This document shows, one piece after another, positions 42,812-51,829 of a stretch of DNA of 64,000 nt. The DNA lies in contig NC_015278.1 of assembly GCF_000193205.1 (NCBI RefSeq), forward strand, positions 1,736,001-1,800,000, given 5' to 3'. The notes below the pieces were generated by a model. It was not told the origin of the DNA. It did not search any database and worked only from the letters and a program-made list of their open reading frames with translations. Made by a program: the position numbers and the translations under genes. The stretch comes from Aerococcus sp. Group 1. GTDB taxonomy: Bacteria; Bacillota; Bacilli; Lactobacillales; Aerococcaceae. Positions within the stretch are counted from its first letter, which is position 1; every line of letters starts with the position of its first letter.

Positions 42812-44047
42812 ATGAGAAAATATATTCATAAACTCAATGATGGCTTTAAACAAAATTCATTTGCTTTATCAATGGATATCCAATCAGATTCCAGCCCCAC
42901 AAAACCCTTATTGCATAAAGAAGCTCGGTTTTTAATTATTATTTCCGGACAAGGAAAAATAAAAATTAATAATACTGACTATATTATGAGAGCTGGTCAT
43001 ATTATCGCCTTACTACCTTTTGAGGTTTCTGAAATTGTAGAGGTAACCGAAAGAGTAACCTATTATTTACTCGTTTATAACTTTGATCGCATAAAATTTT
43101 TAATGAAGGATTATTTAAATATTGATAAGGAGTCATTCGATTTATTCAATTATCTAGAAAATAATCCTTGTAAAAAAATAAGTCCTAAGGGGCGTTATAA
43201 AGTCAAGCAGATTCTCACTGATTTGCGTGAGGAAGTTGGACTGATTTCCACCCACACCAACCAACTTTTTCATGACCACCAAGACTTATCTACTATTCGA
43301 AGTTTACTTAAATTGGCAGAACTGATCATCCTCTATCAAAGAGAAGACCAGCAAATAAGTAATTACACCCCTTCTTATAAAGAGATATTTGCTTATTTAT
43401 TCTACAATGCTTCAAAATCACTTCATTTAGATGAAGTCGCTAACATTTTTTTCTTGGATAGTCAGTCCTTAGAAGCAGGAATACAAGCTTATGTAGGGAT
43501 CGGCTTCAAAGAAGTTTTACAAAGAATCCGCGTCTTTAAATGGCTTCATTTACAAGAAAATACTGAGTTAAAGCAAGAAGAAATTTCTCTGCTATTAAAC
43601 TATCCCTACAGTCAAGAAATACAGGAAGAAAGCAAAAAGATTCAACACTTAACCCCTGCAGAATGGGAGGCTTACTGGCAATTAGTTGAAGTCATTAGTC
43701 CCATAGCCATTAAAGAATTGCAACCTAAAATAGTAGAATTCACCTATTGTCACTTTACTGACGCTCTTACAATTGAACACCTGAGTCAAAAATTTTCTCT
43801 TACTCCCCAAGATATCAATAGCCTACTTATCGCCTATACTGAAAGAAATTTTCAAAACTTAGTGACCCATCTACGAATAAAAAGTGTCTGTCAGCGCTTA
43901 CAAACTGGAGATAAAGACCTTAAAGGAATCGCCAAAGAAACGGGCTTTATTCATGAAAATAAGCTTAAACGTAGCTTCTATACTATTATGCAAATGACCC
44001 CAGAAGCCTACTGGGAAAAATATAAGCAAGAAAAAAGTTCAAGCTGA
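42812..44047 (+). CDS. AraC-family regulator with cupin domain and two HTH regions, intact paralogue
   Basis: A 411-residue paralogue of the regulator at 37711. The N-terminal part (to about residue 150) is a cupin-like ligand domain (LLHKEARFLIIISGQGKIKINN). Two AraC-type regions follow, at about 200-285 and 305-405. The first is degenerate: its second recognition half (EEISLLLNYPYSQEIQEE) has lost the usual IAxxxGF core. The second keeps LTIEHLSQKFSLTPQDINSLL and LKGIAKETGFIHENKLKRSF. It is divergent from larC, so it is a likely regulator of the lar genes. The start at 42812 has a poorly spaced ribosome site. Confidence 0.8.
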   Translation: MRKYIHKLNDGFKQNSFALSMDIQSDSSPTKPLLHKEARFLIIISGQGKIKINNTDYIMRAGHIIALLPFEVSEIVEVTERVTYYLLVYNFDRIKFLMKDYLNIDKESFDLFNYLENNPCKKISPKGRYKVKQILTDLREEVGLISTHTNQLFHDHQDLSTIRSLLKLAELIILYQREDQQISNYTPSYKEIFAYLFYNASKSLHLDEVANIFFLDSQSLEAGIQAYVGIGFKEVLQRIRVFKWLHLQENTELKQEEISLLLNYPYSQEIQEESKKIQHLTPAEWEAYWQLVEVISPIAIKELQPKIVEFTYCHFTDALTIEHLSQKFSLTPQDINSLLIAYTERNFQNLVTHLRIKSVCQRLQTGDKDLKGIAKETGFIHENKLKRSFYTIMQMTPEAYWEKYKQEKSSS

Positions 44048-44072
44048 TTGCTATTCTCAGCTTGAACTTTTT
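44037..44072 (+). terminator. Terminator of the second AraC regulator
   Basis: GTTCAAGCTGA (44037-44047) pairs with TCAGCTTGAAC (44057-44067) and is followed by TTTTTCTTTTT. The left arm overlaps the end of the coding frame. Confidence 0.88.
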
Positions 44073-44092
44073 CTTTTTACTCGTTAAACAAA

Positions 44093-45292
44093 TTAACCCT
44101 CATCGGATAAATTATCAAAGTAACCTTGGATGTAAACGATCGGGGTTCCTTTGTCTCCACTACCACTGGTTAAGTCAGATAAGGACCCTACCAAATCGGT
44201 AATTTGTCGTGGTGTCGTTCCTAGACTGACATTTTTACCATCTCTATCGACTTCATCATGTTGGCTGATATAGTCAGTAATCGCGTCCTCTAAGGCTTGC
44301 CCGCTGAGGGAACTGAATTCATTATCAGCCAAGTATTTTAATTTCACTTCATTAGGGGTTCCTTCTAGGCCGCTGGTATAACCAGGAGAAACCACTGGAT
44401 CAGCCAATTCCCAAATATGACCCACTGGGTCTTTAAAGGCTCCGTCTCCATAGACCATGACTTCAATTTTCTTTCCGGTAGCTTCTAATAAGCGCTTTTG
44501 CACATCATAGACAAAGGATTTTGAGTCACGCGGGAAGAGTTTTAATTCATTGTCCCCAGAGAGGTTGGTTCCCAATAAACCGTATTCTTTATTATAACCG
44601 GAACCATCGACTGACTGGGTTAGAATTTCATCTAAACGATAGACTGTCTTAGCACCAGCTTCTTTAACGGCTTGAGCTGTTTTGAAACGGGTATGAATAT
44701 CCGATACTAAGACAGAATCGGTATAGTCAAGAATGGCTTGGGCTTGGTTAGAAAAGATGATTTCACACTCAGCGCCTTCTTTTTCCACGCATTCGCGGTA
44801 AAGGGCCACGTAGTCTACCCCAGTAAATTTATGTTTGATTTCTTCAAAGTGCGAACGGAATTCTGCCTCACTTAGGGTATCTGTCCAGGGGTTAACGCCC
44901 GACTTCACCAGGGCTTCATCACTGATTAATTCATTGCCCACTTCATCGGCTGGGTAGGAGAGTTGGATCACAACTTTCTTAGTTGCCCGGGCAACGGCTT
45001 GGAGAATATTATAGAAACGATTCCGACTATTAATTGGGAATACCACGCCAATACTTTCTGATTGGAATTTTTGGTGGATATCCTTAGCGACAGCATCCAA
45101 GCTGGCATAATTTCCTTGGGCTCTGGCATAGATTGATTCGGTAATGGCCACAATATCCTTGTCATGAATGGTAAAGGGCGCTTTTTCGGCTGCATGAATG
45201 ACTGTATCTACAACAATTTGAGCTAAGTCGTCACCTTTTTTTACAATGGGTGCACGTAGGCCACGTGATACTGTCCCAACAACTCTTGACAT
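44093..45292 (-). CDS. CofE-like protein (coenzyme F420-0:L-glutamate ligase family)
   Basis: A 399-residue protein. Its N-terminal region RGLRAPIVKKGDDLAQIV and DIVAITESIYARAQGN match the CofE/F420 ligase fold, which has GDDLAELI and VVTSKIVSKAEG. It is longer than archaeal CofE (about 250). F420 synthesis (cofC, cofD, fbiC) is not in the window and is not expected in Lactobacillales. So it likely acts as a glutamyl ligase on another acceptor. The start at 45292 is chosen because AAAAGG is nine bases upstream. It is monocistronic as far as I can see. Confidence 0.72.
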   Translation of the reverse strand: MSRVVGTVSRGLRAPIVKKGDDLAQIVVDTVIHAAEKAPFTIHDKDIVAITESIYARAQGNYASLDAVAKDIHQKFQSESIGVVFPINSRNRFYNILQAVARATKKVVIQLSYPADEVGNELISDEALVKSGVNPWTDTLSEAEFRSHFEEIKHKFTGVDYVALYRECVEKEGAECEIIFSNQAQAILDYTDSVLVSDIHTRFKTAQAVKEAGAKTVYRLDEILTQSVDGSGYNKEYGLLGTNLSGDNELKLFPRDSKSFVYDVQKRLLEATGKKIEVMVYGDGAFKDPVGHIWELADPVVSPGYTSGLEGTPNEVKLKYLADNEFSSLSGQALEDAITDYISQHDEVDRDGKNVSLGTTPRQITDLVGSLSDLTSGSGDKGTPIVYIQGYFDNLSDEG

Positions 45293-45487
45293 ATTCATCA
45301 TCCTTTTTAATTAAATTACTTTGAGTACCTGAACATTTTACCATTATTTTCTCTGACATTAAATCATTTCTTGGTCTTTTACCCATACAAGAAAAAGGAG
45401 CAAATCATTTTTCATTTAGGGATCGGTCTTATATAGTAAATAAGAAGCTTATATAACCTAAAGACAAGTAAAAGGAGCGATTAATCG

Positions 45488-46453
45488 ATGGGATTATTAG
45501 TTGACGGTAAATGGTATGACAAGTGGTACGATACCGAAAGTACTGGGGGCCACTTTGTCCGCAAAGACTCCCAATTTAGAAACTGGATTACTAAAGACGG
45601 CTCACCCGGGCCCACAGGTGAAGGAGGCTTTAAGGCCGAAGCTGGCCGCTACCACCTCTATGTGTCCTATGCCTGCCCCTGGGCCAGTCGTACTTTAATC
45701 ATGCGGGCGCTGAAGGGCTTAGAAGATATGATTTCTATCTCCGTTGTCCATCCCCATATGGGCGAGCATGGCTGGACCTTTGAAGAAGCTGATGGCGTCA
45801 TCAAAGATCCCCTATTTGATGCTGACTATCTCTATCAAATCTATACCCATGTTGACCCTAATTATAGTGGCCGGGTAACCGTACCGGTCCTTTACGATAA
45901 AAAGACTGACACCATTGTTAATAATGAGTCTTCAGAGATTATGCGTATGTTTAACCAAGCCTTTGACGATATTGGTGCTAAAGCGGGTGACTACTATCCT
46001 GAAAACTTACGTGATGAAATAGACCAATGGAATGATGAAATTTATCCTAAGGTCAACAATGGCGTCTACAAGGCCGGATTTGCGACTAAACAATCCGTCT
46101 ATGAAGAAGAAGTGGACCAATTATTTAAGGAATTGGATCGCTTAGAAGACCACTTAAGCCAACACGATTACCTGGTTGGGGACCAAATCACAGAAGCCGA
46201 TTGGCGTCTATTTACCACCTTGGTTCGTTTTGATTCCGTTTATTACGGTCATTTCAAATGTAATATTAGAAACCTAACCGACTATCCTGCCCTCTGGCTC
46301 TACACCCGTAAACTTTATCAATGGCCGGGCGTTAAGGAAACGGTGAACTTCTCCCATATTAAGGAACACTATTACACCAGCCATCCGACCATTAACCCTA
46401 ACGGCATCATACCGCTTGGGCCTGATTTAGATTGGTCACTTCCTAATGAATAA
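45488..46453 (+). CDS. Glutathionyl-hydroquinone reductase-like (Xi-class GST, YqjG/ECM4 family)
   Basis: A 321-residue protein of the Xi-class glutathione transferase family. The active-site segment is SYACPWASRTL with the cysteine near residue 60. HPHMGEHGWTF and the C-terminal helical domain with LVGDQITEADWRLFTTLVRFD are typical. Such enzymes reduce glutathionyl-hydroquinones and need glutathione, so the cell would have to make or import it. AAAGGAG lies before the ATG. It is divergent from the CofE-like gene and appears to be monocistronic. Confidence 0.85.
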   Translation: MGLLVDGKWYDKWYDTESTGGHFVRKDSQFRNWITKDGSPGPTGEGGFKAEAGRYHLYVSYACPWASRTLIMRALKGLEDMISISVVHPHMGEHGWTFEEADGVIKDPLFDADYLYQIYTHVDPNYSGRVTVPVLYDKKTDTIVNNESSEIMRMFNQAFDDIGAKAGDYYPENLRDEIDQWNDEIYPKVNNGVYKAGFATKQSVYEEEVDQLFKELDRLEDHLSQHDYLVGDQITEADWRLFTTLVRFDSVYYGHFKCNIRNLTDYPALWLYTRKLYQWPGVKETVNFSHIKEHYYTSHPTINPNGIIPLGPDLDWSLPNE

Positions 46454-46538
46454 AGATTGAAACTGTTGGAGTAAGCATTCTCACTTATCTTAGACCTGCT
46501 GACCGAATAAGCAGCTCCGAGATTAGGGGGATGCTTTT

Positions 46539-46838
46539 TTACTTTAATAAACCGCGCTCAATCAGTTTGGCATCTAAGAACCAATAGTCATGGTAATCGC
46601 CACCCAAGGCTTGAAAAGGCACTGGCTCTTGCTCGTGATCACTTAAATAAGTATTGAGATAATTTTTTAAGATCCAGGCATCTTCCAAACGTTGGCCTTG
46701 TAATTGAAAGACCTGGTCCAGGTAACTTTCACTGGTTTCCAGAGTCTCAGCTAGCTCCTGCTTGCTTAATCCAGTCTTTGTAAAGGCCGTTTTAAGCGCT
46801 TGTTTAGTTTCTCCACTTTGAGCTAGAGTTAAAGACAT
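46539..46838 (-). CDS. DUF2316 family protein
   Basis: A 99-residue protein with a likely helix-turn-helix N-terminal half (TGLSKQELAETLETSESYLDQVF) and a conserved GGDYHDYWFLD segment near the C-terminus, diagnostic of DUF2316. No function is established for the family. I start at ATG 46838 because GAGGAG lies at good spacing; the upstream GTG does not fit. It is divergent from the response regulator at 46952, and a control link is possible but unsupported. Confidence 0.85.
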   Translation of the reverse strand: MSLTLAQSGETKQALKTAFTKTGLSKQELAETLETSESYLDQVFQLQGQRLEDAWILKNYLNTYLSDHEQEPVPFQALGGDYHDYWFLDAKLIERGLLK

Positions 46839-46951
46839 GGTTATCACTCCTCTTTCTGCCTTCTATTATAAACTTCGCTTGAGAAATAAGAGAATAATCC
46901 GCCTAGTCCATGTTACAATACTGGTAAAAATCAAGTGAAAGGCGTGGTTGC

Positions 46952-47644
46952 ATGAAACAAATCATGATTGTGGAAGACAATGATGACATTAACACAATGC
47001 TTAAAGACCTCCTGAGTCAGAATTACCAAATCCAACAAGCTTTTTCCGGAACTGAAGCCATCCGACTCTTTGACCAAGAGGACATCGACTTAGTGCTCCT
47101 AGATATCCTCCTGCCCGGCAAAAAAGGCGACGAAGTCCTGGACTATATTCGTCAAAGCAGCCAAATCCCGGTCATTATGCTGACAGCTCTGGGGGATAAA
47201 GACCTGGTCAGTGACTACCTCTTAAAAGGAGCCAATGACTACATCACTAAGCCCTTTAACAATAAAGAAGTCTTAGCCCGAATTACGGTGCAATTGCGGC
47301 AAAGCCACCAACAGGCTAAAGATCAGTCAGACCAAGTCATTAACTTTCAAGCCATCCACTTTGATCCTAAGCAGTTCCTTATCTATACCGACCAAGAGGC
47401 TATCCGCCTAACTAAAATCGAAGCCAAGATCTTTCACAAATTGCTCAGCCACCCTAAGCAAATCTTCACCAAGGAGCGACTCTATGAATCTATCTGGCAG
47501 GCCCAATATATTGCCGAGGACAACACTTTAAACACCCACCTATCCAATCTGCGTAAGAAATTGAGTCAATTAGATCCCAGCCAGGACTATATTGAAACCA
47601 TTTGGGGGATTGGCGTCAGACTAGCAAGGGGGGACCAGGATTGA
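46952..47644 (+). CDS. OmpR-type response regulator
   Basis: A 230-residue regulator with a receiver domain (phosphoacceptor aspartate near 52 in DLVLLDILLPG, TALGDKD, and KPFNNKEVLARI) and a winged-helix output domain near 130-228 (RLTKIEAKIFHKLLSHP, EDNTLNTHLSNLRKKL, ETIWGIGVRL). It shares a 4-base overlap with the sensor kinase. The convergent BcrAB-like ABC transporter at 48619 is a likely target, as in many drug-response modules. Confidence 0.94.
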   Translation: MKQIMIVEDNDDINTMLKDLLSQNYQIQQAFSGTEAIRLFDQEDIDLVLLDILLPGKKGDEVLDYIRQSSQIPVIMLTALGDKDLVSDYLLKGANDYITKPFNNKEVLARITVQLRQSHQQAKDQSDQVINFQAIHFDPKQFLIYTDQEAIRLTKIEAKIFHKLLSHPKQIFTKERLYESIWQAQYIAEDNTLNTHLSNLRKKLSQLDPSQDYIETIWGIGVRLARGDQD

Positions 47645-48537
47645 CCCTGCTACTTTGCATCTTATCTTTATTCTTGCTCTACCGCTATCTGAAAATGAAA
47701 AAGGCTCTGCAGGACTTAAGCCAGGACATGGCCTACCGAAGAGAAGAACAATCTAACCGCCTACTCACCAGTTCCCTGAATGATAAGGACCTCCACCAAG
47801 TAATTAGGGAGGCTAACCAACTCTTCGATGACTTACAAACTTTGCGGATTAAAAACCTCCAAGAAAAGAATAGTCTCGACCAAGCCATCCATAATATTGC
47901 CCACGATATCAGGACTCCCCTCACCGTTGCCAGCGGCTACTGCCAGCAGCTTTTGGATTCAGAAGGTCGTTTAGACTCGGTTGAAAAAGAAAAGCTATTG
48001 AAAATCAACCAACACCTCAGCCAAGTCGCTCACCGCTTAGAAGAATTACTCAGCTATCAAAAACTTATCGAAGGTCAAGTCCAAGTGCAGCTTGAGCCAG
48101 TAGACCTCAGCCAAGCGGTAAAGGAAAACTTACTCCATTACTACGACCGCCTTAATGATGATTTTCAGATTCACTTAGCCATTGAGGAAGCTTGCTATAT
48201 TGACAATAACCCGGACCTATTGAATCGGATCCTGGATAATTTACTGGGTAATGTGATTAAGCACGGTCACTCCACATTAAATATCCAGGTCAAAAAAGAC
48301 CAGGATGAGGTCCACTTGACCCTGTCAAATCAAAGTCAGCAAGCCGTCCAACATCTAGACCAATTAACCAAGCGATTCTACGCAGAAAACCTTGCCAACG
48401 ACCAACTTTCTTCGGGTTTAGGCTTGTTTATCATCCAAGAATTAGTCGATCTCACTCAGGGTCAACTCTCCATGACCTATCAGAAAGGTAGCTTCACCAG
48501 TCAAATCACTTGGCAAGCTAGTGAAGGTACAGATTAA
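47641..48537 (+). CDS. Short sensor histidine kinase
   Basis: A 298-residue kinase starting at TTG 47641, which overlaps the regulator stop (TTGA) and has AAGGGGGG upstream. One N-terminal transmembrane helix (LTLLLCILSLFLLYRYL) is followed by a short linker. The H-box is HNIAHDIRTPLTVASGYCQQL. The N-box (NRILDNLLGNVIKHG) and the G box (GLGLFII) are present. With almost no extracellular part it resembles the intramembrane-sensing kinases tied to antimicrobial-peptide transporters. The stimulus is unknown. Confidence 0.9.
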   Translation: MTLLLCILSLFLLYRYLKMKKALQDLSQDMAYRREEQSNRLLTSSLNDKDLHQVIREANQLFDDLQTLRIKNLQEKNSLDQAIHNIAHDIRTPLTVASGYCQQLLDSEGRLDSVEKEKLLKINQHLSQVAHRLEELLSYQKLIEGQVQVQLEPVDLSQAVKENLLHYYDRLNDDFQIHLAIEEACYIDNNPDLLNRILDNLLGNVIKHGHSTLNIQVKKDQDEVHLTLSNQSQQAVQHLDQLTKRFYAENLANDQLSSGLGLFIIQELVDLTQGQLSMTYQKGSFTSQITWQASEGTD

Positions 48538-48545
48538 CAACAAAT

Positions 48546-48595
48546 AACCGACCTCTTGACTTAGAGGCTTATTCTAAGTCTTAGAGGTCGGTTTT
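48546..48595. terminator. Bidirectional terminator between kinase and ABC permease
   Basis: AACCGACCTCT and AGAGGTCGGTTTT form a strong outer stem with an inner GACTTAG/CTAAGTC stem. It serves both convergent transcripts. Confidence 0.88.
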
Positions 48596-48618
48596 CGTTA
48601 CTATTCAATGGCTAATTT

Positions 48619-49398
48619 TTAGAAATCGCGCTGTTTAAATGACATTAAGGCGATTAAAAGGCAGACTGCAATCACTAAGAGGGCTAAGGGAGTAAATTCT
48701 AAGAAAAACTCACTATCCAAAGTTAAGGCGCCAGCCTGGTTGAGCATACTTTGGAAATTCAGGTAAGCTAAAATTTTACTTTCAGCAAAGTAAGCAATCT
48801 GAACGACTGTTAGCACCAAGGGCACCACAATGGTTGCCAAGATACTCCAAACATTGGAGAGGGTTAGGAAAATCACCAACATCGTTACCGCAAAGACTCC
48901 CTGGAGAGAGAGGTACTGCACCAAAAATACCCTGATAAAATTACCAAGCCACTCTAAGCTCAAGGCATCAAAGCCGTTAGTAAAACCCGCTACCAGGTAG
49001 GTGGTGCCATAATAGAAGATAAATTGCAGGGCTGTCACCATAAGGAAAACGCTATACTTGGAAAAGAAGTAATGGCCTCTAGACATTCCACTACTGATAA
49101 TATTCTTTAAAGTCCCGTTATTTAAATCGGCCCCCACAGTCATATAAAAGAGAGGGAGAGAGAAATAGATTAGAAAGGCTGCCATGGTTGACATCGCCAT
49201 AACGGCTTGGTGACTGGTCCAGGCCATTTCTCGGATAAGATCAGTCCTTTGGGCAATTTCCTGGGCGTTCTGTTCACTGACAGTCATTGAGAAAACACCC
49301 TTATCCCAGACACAGAAGGCGACTACCAGAATCAAAACCAGCTGGGTAATGTAAAAGCCCTTGCTATGAAACAATCGATAAAAATCTGCTCTTAACAT
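48619..49398 (-). CDS. ABC-2 type permease (bacitracin/lantibiotic transporter type)
   Basis: A 259-residue membrane protein with six hydrophobic segments and a first extracytoplasmic loop of about 30 residues. Segment LNNGTLKNIISSGMSRGHYFFSK, which follows the second helix, is the hallmark of BcrB/LanE/G-like permeases. It lies 3 bases from the ATPase gene. With the two-component system next to it this could be an immunity or peptide-stress transporter. The substrate is not predictable. Confidence 0.85.
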   Translation of the reverse strand: MLRADFYRLFHSKGFYITQLVLILVVAFCVWDKGVFSMTVSEQNAQEIAQRTDLIREMAWTSHQAVMAMSTMAAFLIYFSLPLFYMTVGADLNNGTLKNIISSGMSRGHYFFSKYSVFLMVTALQFIFYYGTTYLVAGFTNGFDALSLEWLGNFIRVFLVQYLSLQGVFAVTMLVIFLTLSNVWSILATIVVPLVLTVVQIAYFAESKILAYLNFQSMLNQAGALTLDSEFFLEFTPLALLVIAVCLLIALMSFKQRDF

Positions 49399-49401
49399 GG
49401 T

Positions 49402-50322
49402 CTATTGGTCTCCTTTCTCTTCGACAATGCCGGTGAAATAATCTTCTAAGTTTTTGTGAGAAAAATAAATGGCATCGATAGGCACATCTGCCTGACTAAA
49501 GAGCTTCATGTAAGGTTGAATCTTTTGGTCAGAGGTGAAAATATGAATGGTTTCTTCATCCACCACTTTAAAGTTCGACTGCCCTTGTTCAGACAATAAA
49601 CGGCTGGCCTGGGGTACTTGACTAGTTTGCAAGACAATATACTCCCGGTTCATTTGCTCAAATTCCTCTTTAGTCATTTCTTGGATAAGCCGCCCCTGGT
49701 TAATGAAGCCAAAGCGGCTAGCCGTTTGATAAAGTTCAGAAAGAATATGACTAGAAATGATAATAGTCATTTGCTTTTCCTGGCTTAGCCGTTTAACTAA
49801 TTGACGGAAATGGCTGATGGCAATCGGGTCTAAGCCATTGATCGGTTCATCAAGGATGAGTAGGTCAGGCTGGGTTAATAAAGCAATCCCAATGCCTAAT
49901 TTTTGTTTCATCCCCATGGAAAAGGATTTATAGGCTTTCTTGCGGTCTTGGGTCAGGCCAACCAAGTCTAAGGTTTCCTTAACCACCCGGTCCTCATCCA
50001 CTACCCCGCGTAATTTACAATAATAATGTAAATTTTGCTCTGCAGTTAAGGCTTCATAGGCCACGGGACTTTCAATCACTGCCCCAGTGCGTTCCAAGGC
50101 CTTGGTCCACTCCCGGCTACTTCCTGAATGGAACAAGGACACTTTACCCGAGCTTGGTTTGATCAAACGGACAATTGCTTTGAGCAGGGTAGTTTTCCCT
50201 GCCCCATTACGCCCGATTAAGCCGTAAATTTCTCCTGCCTTAAGACTTAGAGACACTTGGTCTAAGGCTACTTGCTTGCCATAAGTCTTGGTCAGCTGGT
50301 CAACTCTTAGCACTTCTTCCAT
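49402..50322 (-). CDS. ABC transporter ATP-binding protein (BcrA type)
   Basis: A 306-residue ATPase. Walker A is GRNGAGKTTLL, the signature SFSMGMKQKLGIG, and Walker B DLLILDEPINGLDP, followed by SSHILSEL. A C-terminal 80-residue regulatory part is typical of BcrA. Cytosolic, coupled to the permease at 48619. A good ribosome site precedes the ATG. Confidence 0.93.
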   Translation of the reverse strand: MEEVLRVDQLTKTYGKQVALDQVSLSLKAGEIYGLIGRNGAGKTTLLKAIVRLIKPSSGKVSLFHSGSSREWTKALERTGAVIESPVAYEALTAEQNLHYYCKLRGVVDEDRVVKETLDLVGLTQDRKKAYKSFSMGMKQKLGIGIALLTQPDLLILDEPINGLDPIAISHFRQLVKRLSQEKQMTIIISSHILSELYQTASRFGFINQGRLIQEMTKEEFEQMNREYIVLQTSQVPQASRLLSEQGQSNFKVVDEETIHIFTSDQKIQPYMKLFSQADVPIDAIYFSHKNLEDYFTGIVEEKGDQ

Positions 50323-50440
50323 GCTAATCCCTCACTTTCATATCTGATCTCTTCTTGACACTGTTTATTATGCCAGCCGCTTCTCAATAGATTCCCAAGC
50401 AATTCTAAAGTCTTTCTAAAGAAATGGAAACACGCAAAAG

Positions 50441-50504
50441 GGAGCTGTGACTGGGGACTGCCTACCTATCAGTTAGGCAGAGTTTTCCACTTAGTCACAG
50501 CTCC
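50441..50504 (-). terminator. Large hairpin downstream of lplA, possible terminator
   Basis: GGAGCTGTGACT (50441-50452) and AGTCACAGCTCC (50493-50504) form a 12-base-pair perfect outer stem. An inner hairpin holds GCCTAcctatcagTTAGGC. On the minus strand it is followed by CTTTTGCG, a weak T tract. It lies about 90 bases after the end of lplA. Confidence 0.65.
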
Positions 50505-50594
50505 AGTTTAATTATTCAGTTTTTACCCACAGACCGCTTTCTCATACAGACGGTTTTAGCGTTTTTCCTCAAATGTTCCCCAAGAAGGCATTTT

Positions 50595-51608
50595 CTAGGC
50601 TTCTTGGAAAACAATATCCACTAATTCTTCCGCGGTGATATCACCGAGATATTTATTTAAGTCTAAATCGCTTAAGGCATCAACCATGGCTTGACGGTCG
50701 TATTTAACCCCCTTTAAAGCTTCTTCCACGTCAGAAATTTCTCCCAGCCCAAAGAAGTCCCCGTAAATTTTAGCTTGACTAATCAATCCCTTAGAAACGT
50801 TTAAGCGGAGATCAACAAAACCAAAGGGGAATTTATGCGATCCTTGAATATCAAAGTCCGGAGATTGGCCATAATTCCACTCCCAGTTACCCATCCGTTC
50901 AGCCCGTAAATCCATGACCCCTTGCCAAATTTCAGGGGTTAATTTTAGCTCAGGAACTTCTTCACGATTTTCAACCCCAAAGATTTCCAGTAGAATCCGG
51001 TCACGAAACTCTTCTGTGGAGAGGTTCTTATACTCCTCGTCGACAAAGGGTTTGATATTGGTTACCCGCGAGCGAACCGACTTAATCCCTTTGGATTCGA
51101 ATTTTTCTTTACGGGGTTTGAGGGCATTGTTAACCTCATTCAGGTCAGCATCAAATAAAATGGTTCCGTGGGCAGTCATCCGGCCATCCTTAGCATACAT
51201 GGCATTACCGGAAAACTTTTGGTCGCCAATCACTAAGTCATTACGTCCTTTTAGGGCAGCGCCTTCGACACCCATCTTGTGGAGAGCATCGATAACCGGT
51301 TTAGTAAAGGAAGCAAAGTCACGGAAACTACCATCGTCATCTTTAATAAAGCAGAAGGAAAAATTGCCCCGGTCATGATAAACTGCGCCTCCACCGGACA
51401 TGCGGCGGACCACTTGAATATTATGTTCATCCACATAGCGTTGGTTAATCTCTTCATAAGTATTTTGGTTGCGTCCAATAATAATCGAGGGATCATTAAT
51501 ATAAAATAGTAGGATCGGCTCATCAACTAAGCGGTTTTCAACCAAATAAGTTTCCAAGGCTATATTAACCGAAGCATCATAGTGATTATTATTATCAACA
51601 AAAATCAT
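50595..51608 (-). CDS. lplA: Lipoate-protein ligase A
   Basis: A 337-residue ligase that activates lipoate with ATP and attaches it to E2 or H proteins. RRMSGGGAVYHDRGNFSF holds the lipoyl-AMP binding motif, and KFSGNAMYAKDG the lysine of the BPL-LplA fold. The C-terminal accessory domain (from about residue 250) marks the full-length LplA. I start at 51608 with GAGGAAGG upstream. It is monocistronic. The upstream region holds only a partial cre-like sequence. Confidence 0.93.
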   Translation of the reverse strand: MIFVDNNNHYDASVNIALETYLVENRLVDEPILLFYINDPSIIIGRNQNTYEEINQRYVDEHNIQVVRRMSGGGAVYHDRGNFSFCFIKDDDGSFRDFASFTKPVIDALHKMGVEGAALKGRNDLVIGDQKFSGNAMYAKDGRMTAHGTILFDADLNEVNNALKPRKEKFESKGIKSVRSRVTNIKPFVDEEYKNLSTEEFRDRILLEIFGVENREEVPELKLTPEIWQGVMDLRAERMGNWEWNYGQSPDFDIQGSHKFPFGFVDLRLNVSKGLISQAKIYGDFFGLGEISDVEEALKGVKYDRQAMVDALSDLDLNKYLGDITAEELVDIVFQEA

Positions 51609-51720
51609 TGTTTTCCTTCCTCTCATGACTAATTCATATTTAATAAAGCTTACCAGAGCTTATTATAGCAAATTTAACTGATAATGAAAGCGGTTGATAA
51701 GCGAAAGGCCAAGAAAAAAA

Positions 51721-51777
51721 CTCCCCCTAAAGTTTTAGCTTGTTTCAAGTTAACTTTAGAGGGAGAGTCTTACCGTA
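51721..51777 (-). terminator. Terminator of the histidine-triad protein gene
   Basis: CTCCCCCTAAAGTT (51721-51734) pairs with AACTTTAGAGGGAG (51762-51775), followed on the minus strand by TTTTTTT. It ends the zinc-binding lipoprotein/Pht operon. Confidence 0.9.
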
Positions 51778-51829
51778 GTAGCTTGACTTCAACAAATTTC
51801 TTAGTGATAAAAACCTGAGTTTTCACTGT

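Noticed and set aside
44093..45292. CofE-like gene considered as the missing larA because of its size and position near the lar genes
   Set aside because: The N-terminal GDDLA and TESIYARAQG segments are CofE-like, and LarA motifs (the histidine and lysine cofactor sites) are not found.
46473..46541. Imperfect inverted repeat with a T-run after the GST-like gene, as a terminator
   Set aside because: The stem is long but full of mismatches, and I could not settle the pairing, so I did not list it as a feature.
51675..51700. TGAAAGCGGTTGAT upstream of lplA as a cre site
   Set aside because: The last three consensus positions mismatch, so support is too weak.
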